From NCBI RefSeq assembly GCF_900476375.1, contig NZ_UPPP01000090.1, positions 1 to 33,788 on the forward strand: a DNA stretch of 33,788 nt. Reading direction: 5' to 3'. Both the position numbers and the translations under genes were made by a program. This document shows, one piece after another, positions 7,925 to 16,270 of this stretch. Positions within the stretch are counted from its first letter, which is position 1, and each line of letters begins with the position of its first letter. The notes below the pieces were generated by a model that saw only the letters and a program-made list of their open reading frames with translations, made no database searches and was not told the origin of the DNA. Source of the DNA: Allolucifera butyrica (GTDB lineage: Bacteria > Bacillota > Negativicutes > Sporomusales > UPPP01).

Positions 7925-8119
7925 TTATTCTATTAGAAAGTAGTTTTTAGCCGATAACGGCAGAAGAATCGCCTTATCAACGCTCCGCCGTTACCACTTA
8001 ACCTACGCTTATGAAAAGACGATCCTTCTGCTGGATGATAGCCGCCTAAAATGATTTTCAGACGGGTTTTTCCGTGCCCTGAGCCCTGCGCCAAGAGCCG
8101 AAAAACCGCGTTAGCAGTT

Positions 8120-8168
8120 TTTCTTAACGCCATTACCACAGACAGCCTGTTTTTTTGAACTCCCGCCC
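8120..8168. repeat. Left arm of an inverted repeat flanking the first PL9 gene
   Basis: The reverse complement of 9248-9296 matches this block with roughly 80-85 percent identity. Shared segments read, in order, TTACCACA, ACAGCCT, TTTTTTTGAACTCCCGC and CCC, with small insertions between them. The arm ends about 40 bp before the first PL9 start codon. Confidence 0.75.
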
Positions 8169-8208
8169 CTAGTGTGGAGCAATTAAAAATGTGAAAGGTT
8201 GTGTAACC

Positions 8209-9204
8209 ATGTCTACTTATTCTGTTACTACTTATAGTGAGTTGAAAAATGCGGTGGCTTCCGCCGGATCGGGCGATACGATCAGTATTGGCGCTTCCAT
8301 TTCCTGTTCGGCCCGAATCAAAATCAGCACGAGCGGGATTACTATGAAGGCCAAAAGCGGCGTAACGCCTGTCCTTGATTTTTCGGCAATATCAAGTACT
8401 ACCGGCGATTCGGGCATCGGGATCTATGTAACCGGCAGTAACAATGCTTTTTCCGGGTTTATTGTTCAATATGCCGGCGATAATGGAATGAAAATTGAAG
8501 GGGCCAATAATACGGTGACGAACTGTATTTTCCGCTATAACGGCGATACGGGACTGCAGATTTCGAAATCTACGGCGAAAAGTAATACGATAAAGTATTG
8601 TGATTCCTACCGGAATTGTGATACCGCCACGGAGGGCGAAAATGCCGACGGCTTTGCCTGCAAATTGAGTGCGGGGGCAGGCAATCAGTTTATTGGCTGC
8701 CGTTCTTTTCAAAACTCCGATGACGGCTGGGACAGCTACAATATGAATAATGATGTCACCTATACCGACTGCATCACCTGGCATAACGGCGATGCAAGCA
8801 TCACGAAGTATGCAGGCAACGGCAACGGGTTCAAGCTTGGGTCTTCAGGCAGTACGGGCGCGCGGACCATGACCCGCTGCATTGCCTGGGACACTCAGTA
8901 TAGCGGCAAAAAAGGGTTTGACCAAAATAATGGTGTTGGCGCGGTCACTTTGGTCAACTGTTTATCCTTTGACAATGTGATCGGTTATCAGCTTGACGAG
9001 GCATCAAGTCTTACCATGACAAATTGCCGGGAATTCAACTGTGATTCGGATGAACTGCCTTCCGGGGTATCGGTTACGAAAATAACGGATACAAGCAAGC
9101 AGGCTTCCATACGGAACGCTGTTAAAACTGCCTGCAATAAAATTCTCTCGAACTGCGAAAATGATATTATCACCGGTGCGATTACGCTGGATATATGGGG
9201 CTAA
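8209..9204 (+). CDS. Pectate lyase, PL9 family (first copy)
   Basis: This 331-aa right-handed beta-helix lyase should cleave polygalacturonate by Ca-dependent beta-elimination. Four calcium-binding aspartates stand at D147 (NADGFACKL) and D171, D172 and D175 (SDDGWD). Their spacing of 24, 25 and 28 residues equals that of D209, D233, D234 and D237 in Dickeya Pel9A. The probable catalytic base is K209 (GNGFKLG). ATG 8209 follows AAAGGT at 9 nt; GTG 8191 is an in-frame alternative with a poorer site. The chain starts directly with the helix domain (MSTYSVTTYSELKNAV), so no signal peptide is visible from either start. It is about 110 bp upstream of a second, divergent PL9 copy and sits between two inverted repeat arms. 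Confidence 0.9.
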   Translation: MSTYSVTTYSELKNAVASAGSGDTISIGASISCSARIKISTSGITMKAKSGVTPVLDFSAISSTTGDSGIGIYVTGSNNAFSGFIVQYAGDNGMKIEGANNTVTNCIFRYNGDTGLQISKSTAKSNTIKYCDSYRNCDTATEGENADGFACKLSAGAGNQFIGCRSFQNSDDGWDSYNMNNDVTYTDCITWHNGDASITKYAGNGNGFKLGSSGSTGARTMTRCIAWDTQYSGKKGFDQNNGVGAVTLVNCLSFDNVIGYQLDEASSLTMTNCREFNCDSDELPSGVSVTKITDTSKQASIRNAVKTACNKILSNCENDIITGAITLDIWG

Positions 9205-9247
9205 CGGCTTGACGGCAAGTCTCAACGGTCAGTGAAGTTTTCGCGCA

Positions 9248-9296
9248 GGGCGCGGGAGTTCAAAAAAAGTTAGGCTGTTGTGGTAAAGGCGTAACA
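9248..9296. repeat. Right arm of the inverted repeat flanking the first PL9 gene
   Basis: This block reads CGGGAGTTCAAAAAAAG, then GGCTGTTGTGGTAAAGGCG, and is the inverted counterpart of 8120-8168. It lies just upstream of the ribosome binding site of the second PL9 gene. The arms enclose about 1.08 kb holding one complete gene. Confidence 0.75.
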
Positions 9297-9314
9297 AAAA
9301 AAGGAGTGTTAATT

Positions 9315-10502
9315 ATGAGCGATGTATATGTGTCTACCTCAGGCAGTGCCGCCAATTCAGGGACTAAGGACAGTCCTCTTACTCTGACCGCGGCCATTAC
9401 GGCGATTGCCGCCGGCGATACGATTTATATGCTGCCGGGAACCTATAGCTTTGACAGCCAGATTACGATTGAACGGGACAATTGCGGCGCCGCCGGCAGT
9501 TATAAAACAATTATGCCTTACGACGATACGGAAAAGGTTATTTTAGACTTCTCCTCACAAAGCTACGGCGATCCTTCGGAAGTAAGCAATCCGAGGGGCT
9601 TGCAAATTAACGGGAATTACTGGCATGTTAAAGGCCTTTATGTAACCGGGGCGGCCGATAACGGCATTTTTATCGGCGGCAGTTATAATAAAATAGAGCT
9701 TTGTGAGACCTATGCGAACAGGGACTCCGGTCTTCAACTGGGAAGATATGCTTCTACGGCTGCCCAAAGTGAATGGCCCGGTTATAATGAAATTCTGAAC
9801 TGTACTTCCCATGATAATATGGACCCGGATAATGGCGAGGATGCGGATGGTTTTGCCTGTAAGCTTACTACCGGCGAAGGGAATGTGTTTAAAGGCTGTA
9901 TTTCCTACAACAATGTTGACGACGGCTGGGATTTATATACCAAGACGGCTACGGGTGCTATTGGCGCAGTGACGATTGACGGCTGCGTCTCCTATAACAA
10001 CGGCGCTACTTCCGACGGCACCTCCACCACCGACAGTGATGGCAACGGATTTAAATTAGGCGGGGACAAAATTGCTGTGAACCATATTGTGAAAGGATGT
10101 ATTGCTTTTAATAATAAGAAACATGGATTTACTTATAACAGCAACCCGGGGTCGATTGCGTTAACGAATTGTACAAGCTATAATAACGGAACGAAGTCAG
10201 GCAGTAATTTTGCATTTGATAAAGGTACGCATGTATTTACCAATTTATTATCCTATGAAGCCAGTTCCAGTGATAAAATAAGCGGCACCGACGTAGACAA
10301 TTCCAATGTATGGTGGAAAAATAAAGAGAGCGTAAACGCCAATGGACTGGTTTGCAATGATGCGGATTTTGTCAGTTTGACGCCGTCCGTAACCAGAAAT
10401 GCGGATGGTTCCATTAATCTCGGGAGTTTTCTGGAGTTGGCCGGCAGCAGCGATTTGATCGGCGCGGGCACGCCCGGCGGCACGAATATCGGAGCCAGGT
10501 AG
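9315..10502 (+). CDS. Pectate lyase, PL9 family (second copy)
   Basis: This 395-aa protein has the same fold and probable reaction as its neighbour. Ca-binding aspartates are D178 (DADGFACKL), D202, D203 and D206 (VDDGWD), again with the 24/25/28 spacing of Pel9A. The probable catalytic lysine is K247 (GNGFKLGG), in a loop about five residues longer than in Pel9A. It begins VSTSGSAANSGTKDSPLTL, the usual start of the mature PL9 domain, with no signal peptide before it. ATG 9315 is preceded by AAAGGAG at 8 nt. The two PL9 proteins share motifs but differ elsewhere, so this is an old duplication or separate acquisition. A strong terminator follows. Confidence 0.93.
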   Translation: MSDVYVSTSGSAANSGTKDSPLTLTAAITAIAAGDTIYMLPGTYSFDSQITIERDNCGAAGSYKTIMPYDDTEKVILDFSSQSYGDPSEVSNPRGLQINGNYWHVKGLYVTGAADNGIFIGGSYNKIELCETYANRDSGLQLGRYASTAAQSEWPGYNEILNCTSHDNMDPDNGEDADGFACKLTTGEGNVFKGCISYNNVDDGWDLYTKTATGAIGAVTIDGCVSYNNGATSDGTSTTDSDGNGFKLGGDKIAVNHIVKGCIAFNNKKHGFTYNSNPGSIALTNCTSYNNGTKSGSNFAFDKGTHVFTNLLSYEASSSDKISGTDVDNSNVWWKNKESVNANGLVCNDADFVSLTPSVTRNADGSINLGSFLELAGSSDLIGAGTPGGTNIGAR

Positions 10503-10515
10503 GGTTAACGGAATG

Positions 10516-10551
10516 GAGTCGTCCTAATCATTTGTTAGGGCGGCTCTTTTT
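10516..10551 (+). terminator. Terminator after the PL9 genes
   Basis: GAGTCGTCCTAA pairs with TTAGGGCGGCTC (two G-T pairs) around a 7-nt loop, followed by TTTTTATTT. Confidence 0.9.
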
Positions 10552-10606
10552 ATTTCAAAAGCCAATGAGTATACCTGAAACTTGAGTTAAACCGGGAGGC
10601 GATTGC

Positions 10607-11122
10607 ATGAATGGGCAGAGAACCAAAACGGTTGAATCGATTTGTCAAAGTTTTAAGCCGTTAGTCAAAAAGTATGCCCGGATCTATCAGTCCGGCGTAC
10701 CGGACGCCGAGGCGGAAGCCTGGCTGGTTTTGGTCCAGGCCGTGCATGAGTATGATTCCGGCAGGGGAGTGCCGCTTGCCGGCTATCTTAATAGCAGGGT
10801 TAAATATGGTTTATTAACGCTTTGGCGGCAAAATCAAAAAAGACAGCAACACGAATTTTCTATCGATAATGGATTGTTATACAATTTGCCGGCCGGCAAT
10901 AATCCGCAGACGGAGGTGGAGCAGATACAGCGGCTGGAAAGCCTTGAAGCGGCGGTTGGTCAATTGCCGCCCCGGCAGCGGTTAATCATTGTTTACAATG
11001 TTATGGACAGGTATAAATTGTCCTATATGGCCGATGTTTTGGGCATAAGCGCCGCGGCGGTGCACCGGCTCAAAGCAAGAGCGTTGGCGCGTCTAAAAAC
11101 GAGCCTGCGGGAATGGGTTTAA
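10607..11122 (+). CDS. Small sigma-70-family RNA polymerase sigma factor (171 aa)
   Basis: The protein has a region 2-like half (residues about 8-75: LVKKYARIYQSGVPDAEAEA, YDSGRGVPLAGYLNSRVKYG) and a region 4-like half (about 105-168: LPPRQRLIIVYNVMDRYKLS, then the helix-turn-helix MADVLGISAAAVHRLKARAL). Region 1.1 and region 3 are absent, as in ECF and UviA/TcdR-like sigma factors. GGGAGG precedes ATG 10607. It follows the PL9 terminator and converges with the AraC gene. No anti-sigma gene is adjacent. It could direct transcription of nearby pectinase genes or be a stray mobile-element regulator; the sequence does not decide. Confidence 0.8.
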   Translation: MNGQRTKTVESICQSFKPLVKKYARIYQSGVPDAEAEAWLVLVQAVHEYDSGRGVPLAGYLNSRVKYGLLTLWRQNQKRQQHEFSIDNGLLYNLPAGNNPQTEVEQIQRLESLEAAVGQLPPRQRLIIVYNVMDRYKLSYMADVLGISAAAVHRLKARALARLKTSLREWV

Positions 11123-11158
11123 AGAGTGGGAGAACCTGATGATATTCGGGAGAAACAT

Positions 11159-12031
11159 TTAATTGGAATCGAGCAAGCGGTATTGCGCCGGCGTCATGCC
11201 AAATTTACGCTTAAATAATTTGCAAAAGTAGGAAATATTGGTGATACCTATGCTATAACTAATTTCCTGTATGGGAAGGGAAGTTGTTTTGAGCAGCATA
11301 CAGGCTTCTCTCAGCCGGCGGAAGATTAAATATTCAGTAATACTGCCGCCGGTGGCTTTTTTGAACAGGTGAGAGACATGATAGGTTGACAGGTGTAACT
11401 GTTGGGCCAGTTCCGGCAAATTGAATTCTTCCCGGAAATGCGAGTTGATCCACTGGATAATTTCTTCCGCATACGATATATGGCGGCTTAAGGCCGACTG
11501 TCCCGTCTGTTTGCACTGATCCCAGCGGCGTTCAATAAAGCGGAAAAAGGTGGCGGCGAACAGGGCAAAGTCTTCCGGGCCGCTGGCATTGCTATTTTGC
11601 TGGCGGGAATATAACTCAAAGAGCGTTTCCAGCTCGGGCGGGGAATCCGGGATGGATAAAAGCTGGTGCTCCAACTGTCCTTGCCACAAATAACGAAAAA
11701 ATCGCTGTAAGGAACCAAATCCGCTTAGATAATGATCTATCAGGTAGGGATCAAACAAAAATTTCGAGCGGACGTAATGATTTTTGGCAGCGAAGTCTGC
11801 TTTTACCCGGTGAATTTGAAAGGGCTGAAAATACATTAGCGTTCCGGGGCCATATTGGTAAATGGATTGACCGATCGTTGCCTGGCCGGTTCCCTGGTGT
11901 ACGAAAATAAATTCCATACCGGGATGGGCGTGGCATTTATCCCAGCGCTCGGCTTTAGTTGTACAGTGGCGGTGAATTACCTGATAGGGATATTCCGCCA
12001 GGTCAAAAGTGAAGTCCATGTGGCTATACAT
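11159..12031 (-). CDS. AraC-family transcriptional regulator with N-terminal cupin sensor
   Basis: This 290-aa regulator has an N-terminal AraC-type ligand-binding cupin (residues about 20-100: HAHPGMEFIFVHQGTGQATI, then YGPGTLMYFQPFQIHRV) and two C-terminal helix-turn-helix motifs. The first is NLPELAQQLHLSTYHVSHLF and the second IQEISYSIGITNISYFCKLF, ending FGMTPAQYR. Start 12031 is chosen because AGGAGAGG lies 9 nt upstream; an in-frame extension to 12145 would read through a long hairpin. It is divergent from kdgF, about 220 bp away, and lies between pectinase and transporter genes, so a pectin-derived sugar is the likely effector. Its leader contains a 16-bp stem. Confidence 0.9.
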   Translation of the reverse strand: MYSHMDFTFDLAEYPYQVIHRHCTTKAERWDKCHAHPGMEFIFVHQGTGQATIGQSIYQYGPGTLMYFQPFQIHRVKADFAAKNHYVRSKFLFDPYLIDHYLSGFGSLQRFFRYLWQGQLEHQLLSIPDSPPELETLFELYSRQQNSNASGPEDFALFAATFFRFIERRWDQCKQTGQSALSRHISYAEEIIQWINSHFREEFNLPELAQQLHLSTYHVSHLFKKATGGSITEYLIFRRLREACMLLKTTSLPIQEISYSIGITNISYFCKLFKRKFGMTPAQYRLLDSN

Positions 12032-12048
12032 GTATATCTTCCTCTCCT

Positions 12049-12098
12049 GAGCCTGCTTAAAAAGCGCGGCTGGTATCTGCATCTTTTTAAGCAGGCTC
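12049..12098 (-). promoter_or_regulatory. 16-bp inverted repeat in the araC-family leader, touching its ribosome binding site
   Basis: GAGCCTGCTTAAAAAG (12049-12064) is perfectly complementary to CTTTTTAAGCAGGCTC (12083-12098), with an 18-nt loop. On the minus-strand transcript the stem ends directly before AGGAGAGG, the ribosome binding site of the regulator. It may be an RNA switch that limits translation or a long DNA operator. Confidence 0.6.
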
Positions 12099-12250
12099 CT
12101 TCTAATTGCAACCGCATAGAGCAATTGAATACTATTTTTTCGCAACAGGCTGGCAAGACAAAAAAGGGAGTTTTTGGATATGCTTATTACAAGACATTTA
12201 CCGATATGGACGCAGTGCGAATGTCTAAATTGAAATAGGGGGAGATTTTT

Positions 12251-12574
12251 ATGCCCGAAACAAATAGGGGAGATTATGTACAGCTGGATGAAAAATCACA
12301 GCGCAGGGTATTGACCTACGGTGACCGGCTGATGCTGGTGGAATTCCGCTTTAAGAAAGGCGGCGTAGGGCAGCCTCATAAACATGAAGAACATGAGCAG
12401 GCCGGCTACGTCGCTCAAGGCAGTTTTGAACTGGTTCTGGGCAGCGAAAAAAAGATTGTCGGGCAGGGAGATATTTACTATGCCCCGAAAAATACAATGC
12501 ATGGTGTGGTTGCCTTAGAAGACGATTCAGTTATCATTGATTCGTTTACCCCGATACGTACGGACTTTTTGTAA
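12251..12574 (+). CDS. kdgF: KdgF-like cupin: unsaturated uronate to 5-keto-4-deoxyuronate conversion
   Basis: This is a 107-aa single cupin. The metal-binding residues H43, H45, Q50 and H84 (QPHKHEEHEQ; NTMHG) have the same spacing as H46, H48, Q53 and H87 of Yersinia KdgF. The C-terminus SFTPIRTDFL matches the VFTPMREDFL ending typical of the family. KdgF acts in the cytoplasm on the 4,5-unsaturated monogalacturonate made by oligogalacturonate lyase and speeds its ring opening to 5-keto-4-deoxyuronate. This fits the Ogl gene at 19581. GGGGGAGA precedes the ATG. It is divergent from the AraC regulator and ends at a strong hairpin, so it is probably a single-gene unit. Confidence 0.88.
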   Translation: MPETNRGDYVQLDEKSQRRVLTYGDRLMLVEFRFKKGGVGQPHKHEEHEQAGYVAQGSFELVLGSEKKIVGQGDIYYAPKNTMHGVVALEDDSVIIDSFTPIRTDFL

Positions 12575-12590
12575 TTGACAGATACCGCTC

Positions 12591-12647
12591 AAACGGAGGA
12601 GGAAACGTACGGCTCAAGCAGCTCTGCGTGGGAGCCTCCTCCGTTTT
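12591..12647 (+). terminator. Terminator after kdgF
   Basis: AAACGGAGGAGG pairs with CCTCCTCCGTTT across a 32-nt loop that contains an inner GGCTC/GAGCC helix; TTTTG follows. From here to 12776 I see only possible promoter-like AT-rich sequence, for example TAAAAT near 12732. Confidence 0.75.
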
Positions 12648-12776
12648 GTTATGGAATCAGCCAAGGCTGGCATACTTCCTTTATTTTTGATTATATCAGA
12701 AAATTATGTTAAAAAAATATCGATTTTGTAGTAAAATGGTTCTGTAGGGAGAAAATGTAATTCTAAGGGGTACATT

Positions 12777-14603
12777 TTGAAAACGCTGCATCGATGGCTA
12801 AAAGAAAGGTTTAAGCAATATTTCCTTTTCTCGTTTAAATCTACCATATTGAGTCTTTATATACCAATTATTATTTTTTTTATCATGATTATCGGCATGG
12901 CGTCGTATTTATTTGCGGCGGAACAAATAACGGAAAATGCCTACCGGAATATCAGTAATGCCGTGTCTCAGACAGGTAATTATCTGGATAACCGTTTATC
13001 CGATGCCTTGGAACAAATGGTTGCTTTATCCAATGACCCGGATATTTTGACAATTGTTATCAAGGACTACGGAAAGATCGGTCCGGAAGACTATATCAGG
13101 GTACACCGCCATATTGTCTGGATTCAGTCCTTTTATAAATCCTTGATTGATTCGATTTACATTAATTTTTACTCCGGTAAATTTGTCCTTTCCCGTAATA
13201 TGGACTCCTATCATTTACCGGATATCTCTTACCGGGAATATCGTAAGCTGTATCAGGGAAATCCTTATGATATTTATTGGCAGAATATTCATAATGATCA
13301 GTGGGAGGATCGGCGGCATATTATAAGAATGTTCAAATTGTTCGGCAAGGAACATGCTAAGACGAGCGGCATAATTGTATTTAATTTTCGGTGTGATTTT
13401 TTTGCCAAAGTTCTGAAGAACTCGGCACCCAGTAAAAATGGTTATTTATTATTGGTCAGTCGTGACGGGCCGATGATTTTTAAGAAGGTTGACAGTCAGT
13501 ATACAATTACCCCGGAAGTTTTGGCCTATTTGCAAAATACGGCAAACCGGGAGGGAAAGCTGGAGTTTCAAAAACCGCAGGGCGAAAAAATGATCGTCAT
13601 TTACAATACATTGCAGACGAACCAATGGAAAATTGCCGCTGTGTTTCCCCGGCGGGAAATTCTCGCTAACGTGGTCTATATAAAATTTATAACCGTTACC
13701 GTAATGATTTTGCTGATTTTAGTTGCCATCATGCTATCCAATGTTTTGGCCGGTTATATTACCAAGCCAATCTCGGTTCTGGTAGAAAATATGAAACGCA
13801 TCCAGGGGGGAAACTTACATTTTGTTTCCCATATTCACCCGTTGAATGAAGTGGGTGTTTTAAACCAGGGGGTGGAAGATTTAGTAGGCAGGATAAAAAT
13901 TTTACTGGACCGGATTAATAAAGAACAGGAAATAAAGCGGCAGTTAGAGTTTTCCATCATGCAGACTCAAATTCATCCGCATTTTTTATATAATACGCTG
14001 TATTCGATCAAGGGATTGTGCGATATGAACCTGACCGCCGAGGCCAGCGCGATGGTCACCGCGTTAGCCAATTTTTTCCGGATCAGTGTCAGCCGGGGAA
14101 ATGAGATTATTACGGTGGAGGAAGAAGTGGATCATATCCGCAATTACCTGTTTATTCAGGAAATGCGCTATGGCGATAATTTTTCTTATGAAATTCAGGT
14201 GGAGCCGGTTGTTTTATCCTGTAAGATTATTAAATTAACCTTGCAGCCGCTGGTGGAAAATGCGATTTATCACGGGGTAAAGCAAAAGCGCGGTATCGGC
14301 CGGATCCAGGTCAAAGGCTATTTGGAAGGCCGCTTTTTGTGTTTTGAAATACGGGATAACGGAATCGGCATGACGGAAGAGCGGCTCCGGGAAGTTAGAC
14401 AAGCATTGACAGCAAGTGGCGCGGGAATGCAGACGCTGGGAGTGGGGGTTCGCAGTACCCATGAACGGTTGCAGCTTCATTACGGACCGGCAGCCGGACT
14501 GGAAATCGAAAGTGAATTACACCAGGGAACTGTGGTAAAAGTCAAGATTCCTTTACATACAGGAGAGGGTGAGCAAAATGTACAAAGTGGCGATTGTGGA
14601 TGA
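12777..14603 (+). CDS. Sensor histidine kinase, YesM/LytS type
   Basis: This 608-aa membrane kinase starts at TTG 12777, 6 nt after AAGGGG. Transmembrane segments lie at about 24-46 (ILSLYIPIIIFFIMIIGMAS) and 302-325 (FITVTVMILLILVAIMLSNV). Between them is an extracytoplasmic dCACHE-like sensor of about 250 aa. A HAMP linker follows (about 326-380), then a His_kinase domain with QTQIHPHFLYNTL, where H402 of PHFL is the probable phosphorylation site. A HATPase domain follows, with LTLQPLVENAIYHG and EIRDNGIGM. Such kinases sense extracellular sugars directly or with a binding protein. The response regulator gene overlaps the 3' end by 26 nt, and transporter genes follow. Confidence 0.93.
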   Translation: MKTLHRWLKERFKQYFLFSFKSTILSLYIPIIIFFIMIIGMASYLFAAEQITENAYRNISNAVSQTGNYLDNRLSDALEQMVALSNDPDILTIVIKDYGKIGPEDYIRVHRHIVWIQSFYKSLIDSIYINFYSGKFVLSRNMDSYHLPDISYREYRKLYQGNPYDIYWQNIHNDQWEDRRHIIRMFKLFGKEHAKTSGIIVFNFRCDFFAKVLKNSAPSKNGYLLLVSRDGPMIFKKVDSQYTITPEVLAYLQNTANREGKLEFQKPQGEKMIVIYNTLQTNQWKIAAVFPRREILANVVYIKFITVTVMILLILVAIMLSNVLAGYITKPISVLVENMKRIQGGNLHFVSHIHPLNEVGVLNQGVEDLVGRIKILLDRINKEQEIKRQLEFSIMQTQIHPHFLYNTLYSIKGLCDMNLTAEASAMVTALANFFRISVSRGNEIITVEEEVDHIRNYLFIQEMRYGDNFSYEIQVEPVVLSCKIIKLTLQPLVENAIYHGVKQKRGIGRIQVKGYLEGRFLCFEIRDNGIGMTEERLREVRQALTASGAGMQTLGVGVRSTHERLQLHYGPAAGLEIESELHQGTVVKVKIPLHTGEGEQNVQSGDCG

Positions 14604-16194
14604 TGACCGTATTATTCGCAAGGGACTGGCCAGTACGATTCCGTGGGAGGAAAATGGCTACTGTCTCGTCGGCGAAGCCGCCGACGGCGAAGAAGGAATC
14701 AGGCTGATTGAAAAATTTTGTCCCCAGGTTGTAATATCGGATATAAAAATGCCCTTTATGGACGGGCTGGAAATGGGGCGTATGGCCAAAAATAAATATC
14801 CGGATATAAAAATCATTTTATTGACCGGTTATGATGATTTTGCTTATGCTCAGGAGGCGATCAAGTTACGGGCCTTTGATTATTTGTTGAAGCCGGTAGA
14901 TAAGGAAAAACTCCTGGAAAAGGTCAGAATCGCTTCGGCTGAGTGGGAACAGGAAAAAAAGATAAAGGAAAAAATGAATGAGGGAATGCCTTTTTTTAAG
15001 CATGTGTTTCTTAAGAAACTGCTGTCCCGGCAGTTTTCGCCGGCAGAATTGCGGCAGGAGGCGGCTTCTTTGGGAATTGCTTTAAGCGGAGAATATTTTG
15101 CGGTTTTATTGGTCAAATTGGACAGCTATTTGGCCATGCCAGGAATTGCAGCCAAGACGGCAGAAAAAGAATTTCTTAAACAAAGTGTATTGTCGGTTTG
15201 TCAAAAGGTTTTGACTGACAGCAGCCTCCCGGACTGCGCTTTTGAATTACCCGGGGATGAGCTTGTGATGTTGTGCGCCGGCAATGCGGCAGCCGGTGAG
15301 TCGGAGGAAGGCGCAAGATGTTTGGCGGAGCAGGTTCGGGCCGCGGTTAAGGAATTTTTGCAGGAAACGGTGACCATTACTTATGGGAAAGGGCATAGAG
15401 GAATTGCCGGTATTGCCGTCTCTTATCAGGAGGCGAATCTGGCGATGAGTTTTCGTCATTTTGTCGGCAAGGACAAAGTGTTTTCCGTTTTAGAGCTGCC
15501 TTCTTTTACAAATCATAACAGTGTTTCGTTTGCTTCCCGGGAAAGGGAACTCATCCAAACGGTGAAACTGGGTTCAAAAAAAGAGGCGCTGGCTGTTTTA
15601 CAGAATTTAAAAACCGAGATATTACACTGTCCAAGAATTTCACTCGAGGAAGTGCGTTTTTTTACGGTACAGATGATTTTTGTGTTGTTTCAGGGGGTAC
15701 AAGAACTGGTGCCGGATTGGATAGTGTCGCAGCGGGAAAATGTATGCGGCTATTATAATACGATTCATCGTCTGCAAACCATTGAGGAAATTGTGAATTT
15801 GGCGGAGACAATTGTAAGCGGTTTGGCGGATTTCATCATCCGGCAGCGGGAGGAGCAGCGCTGTCCGGCAGTAGTGGAAGCAATGCGGTATATTACCCAA
15901 AATTATAATAAAAAAGGGCTGTCCCTGCAGGATATTGCCCAGCATGTTCATATGAATCCCTTTTATATAAGCGCCTTGTTTAAACAGGAAAAAAATATTA
16001 CCTTCTCAGAATACTTATTACAGACAAGAATGAAAAAAGCGATGGAACTTTTGCGGTGCCATAATATGAAAGCCTACGAAGTCGCAGAATGTGTAGGGTA
16101 TGGAAACCCGGAATATTTTAGCGTATGTTTCAAGAAATACACGGGAGTATCTCCCGTAGATTTTAAAAAAGGAGCCAACAGTAAAGATGGGTAA
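14578..16194 (+). CDS. Response regulator, YesN type (receiver plus AraC DNA-binding domain)
   Basis: The N-terminal receiver (residues 1-120) has the acidic pocket D8-D10, the phosphoacceptor D55 (VVISDIKMP), T83 and K105 (DYLLKPVD). A poorly conserved linker of about 300 aa follows. The C-terminal AraC domain has two helix-turn-helix motifs (LSLQDIAQHVHMNPFYISAL and AYEVAECVGYGNPEYFSVCF), ending YTGVSPVDFKK. ATG 14578 lies 9 nt after AGGAGAGG; the GTG at 14569 directly abuts that site. The gene overlaps the kinase gene, so the two are translationally coupled. The likely target is the ABC transporter/Ogl operon that starts about 190 bp downstream, inferred from B. subtilis YesMN-type loci. 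Confidence 0.93.
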   Translation: MYKVAIVDDDRIIRKGLASTIPWEENGYCLVGEAADGEEGIRLIEKFCPQVVISDIKMPFMDGLEMGRMAKNKYPDIKIILLTGYDDFAYAQEAIKLRAFDYLLKPVDKEKLLEKVRIASAEWEQEKKIKEKMNEGMPFFKHVFLKKLLSRQFSPAELRQEAASLGIALSGEYFAVLLVKLDSYLAMPGIAAKTAEKEFLKQSVLSVCQKVLTDSSLPDCAFELPGDELVMLCAGNAAAGESEEGARCLAEQVRAAVKEFLQETVTITYGKGHRGIAGIAVSYQEANLAMSFRHFVGKDKVFSVLELPSFTNHNSVSFASRERELIQTVKLGSKKEALAVLQNLKTEILHCPRISLEEVRFFTVQMIFVLFQGVQELVPDWIVSQRENVCGYYNTIHRLQTIEEIVNLAETIVSGLADFIIRQREEQRCPAVVEAMRYITQNYNKKGLSLQDIAQHVHMNPFYISALFKQEKNITFSEYLLQTRMKKAMELLRCHNMKAYEVAECVGYGNPEYFSVCFKKYTGVSPVDFKKGANSKDG

Positions 16195-16229
16195 TACCTA
16201 TCTGCAATTTTATGCAGAATCGGAATGTC

Positions 16230-16270
16230 GTCCCTTTGGCAGGCAATAGGAAGCCGCTAAAGGGACTTTT
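16230..16270 (+). terminator. Terminator between the two-component genes and the transporter operon
   Basis: GTCCCTTT-GGC pairs with GCC-(GCT)-AAAGGGAC around a loop of about 12 nt, followed by TTTTATT. A smaller hairpin, TCTGCA/TGCAGA, lies just upstream at 16201-16218. It suggests that the transporter operon has its own promoter, although none is clear in the short gap. Confidence 0.75.

Noticed and set aside
7933..8139. 68-codon minus-strand frame in the gap before the first PL9 gene
   Set aside because: It has no ribosome binding site, a basic low-information product, and its start lies inside the inverted repeat arm.
12180..12233. 17-codon ATG frame with GGGAG 9 nt upstream, just before kdgF
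   Set aside because: It could be a leader peptide, but no terminator or attenuator structure accompanies it and there is nothing to compare it with.
12778..12791. Partial match to a catabolite-responsive element at the start of the histidine kinase gene
   Set aside because: Only the first 11 positions fit the consensus, the last three do not, and the site overlaps the coding start.
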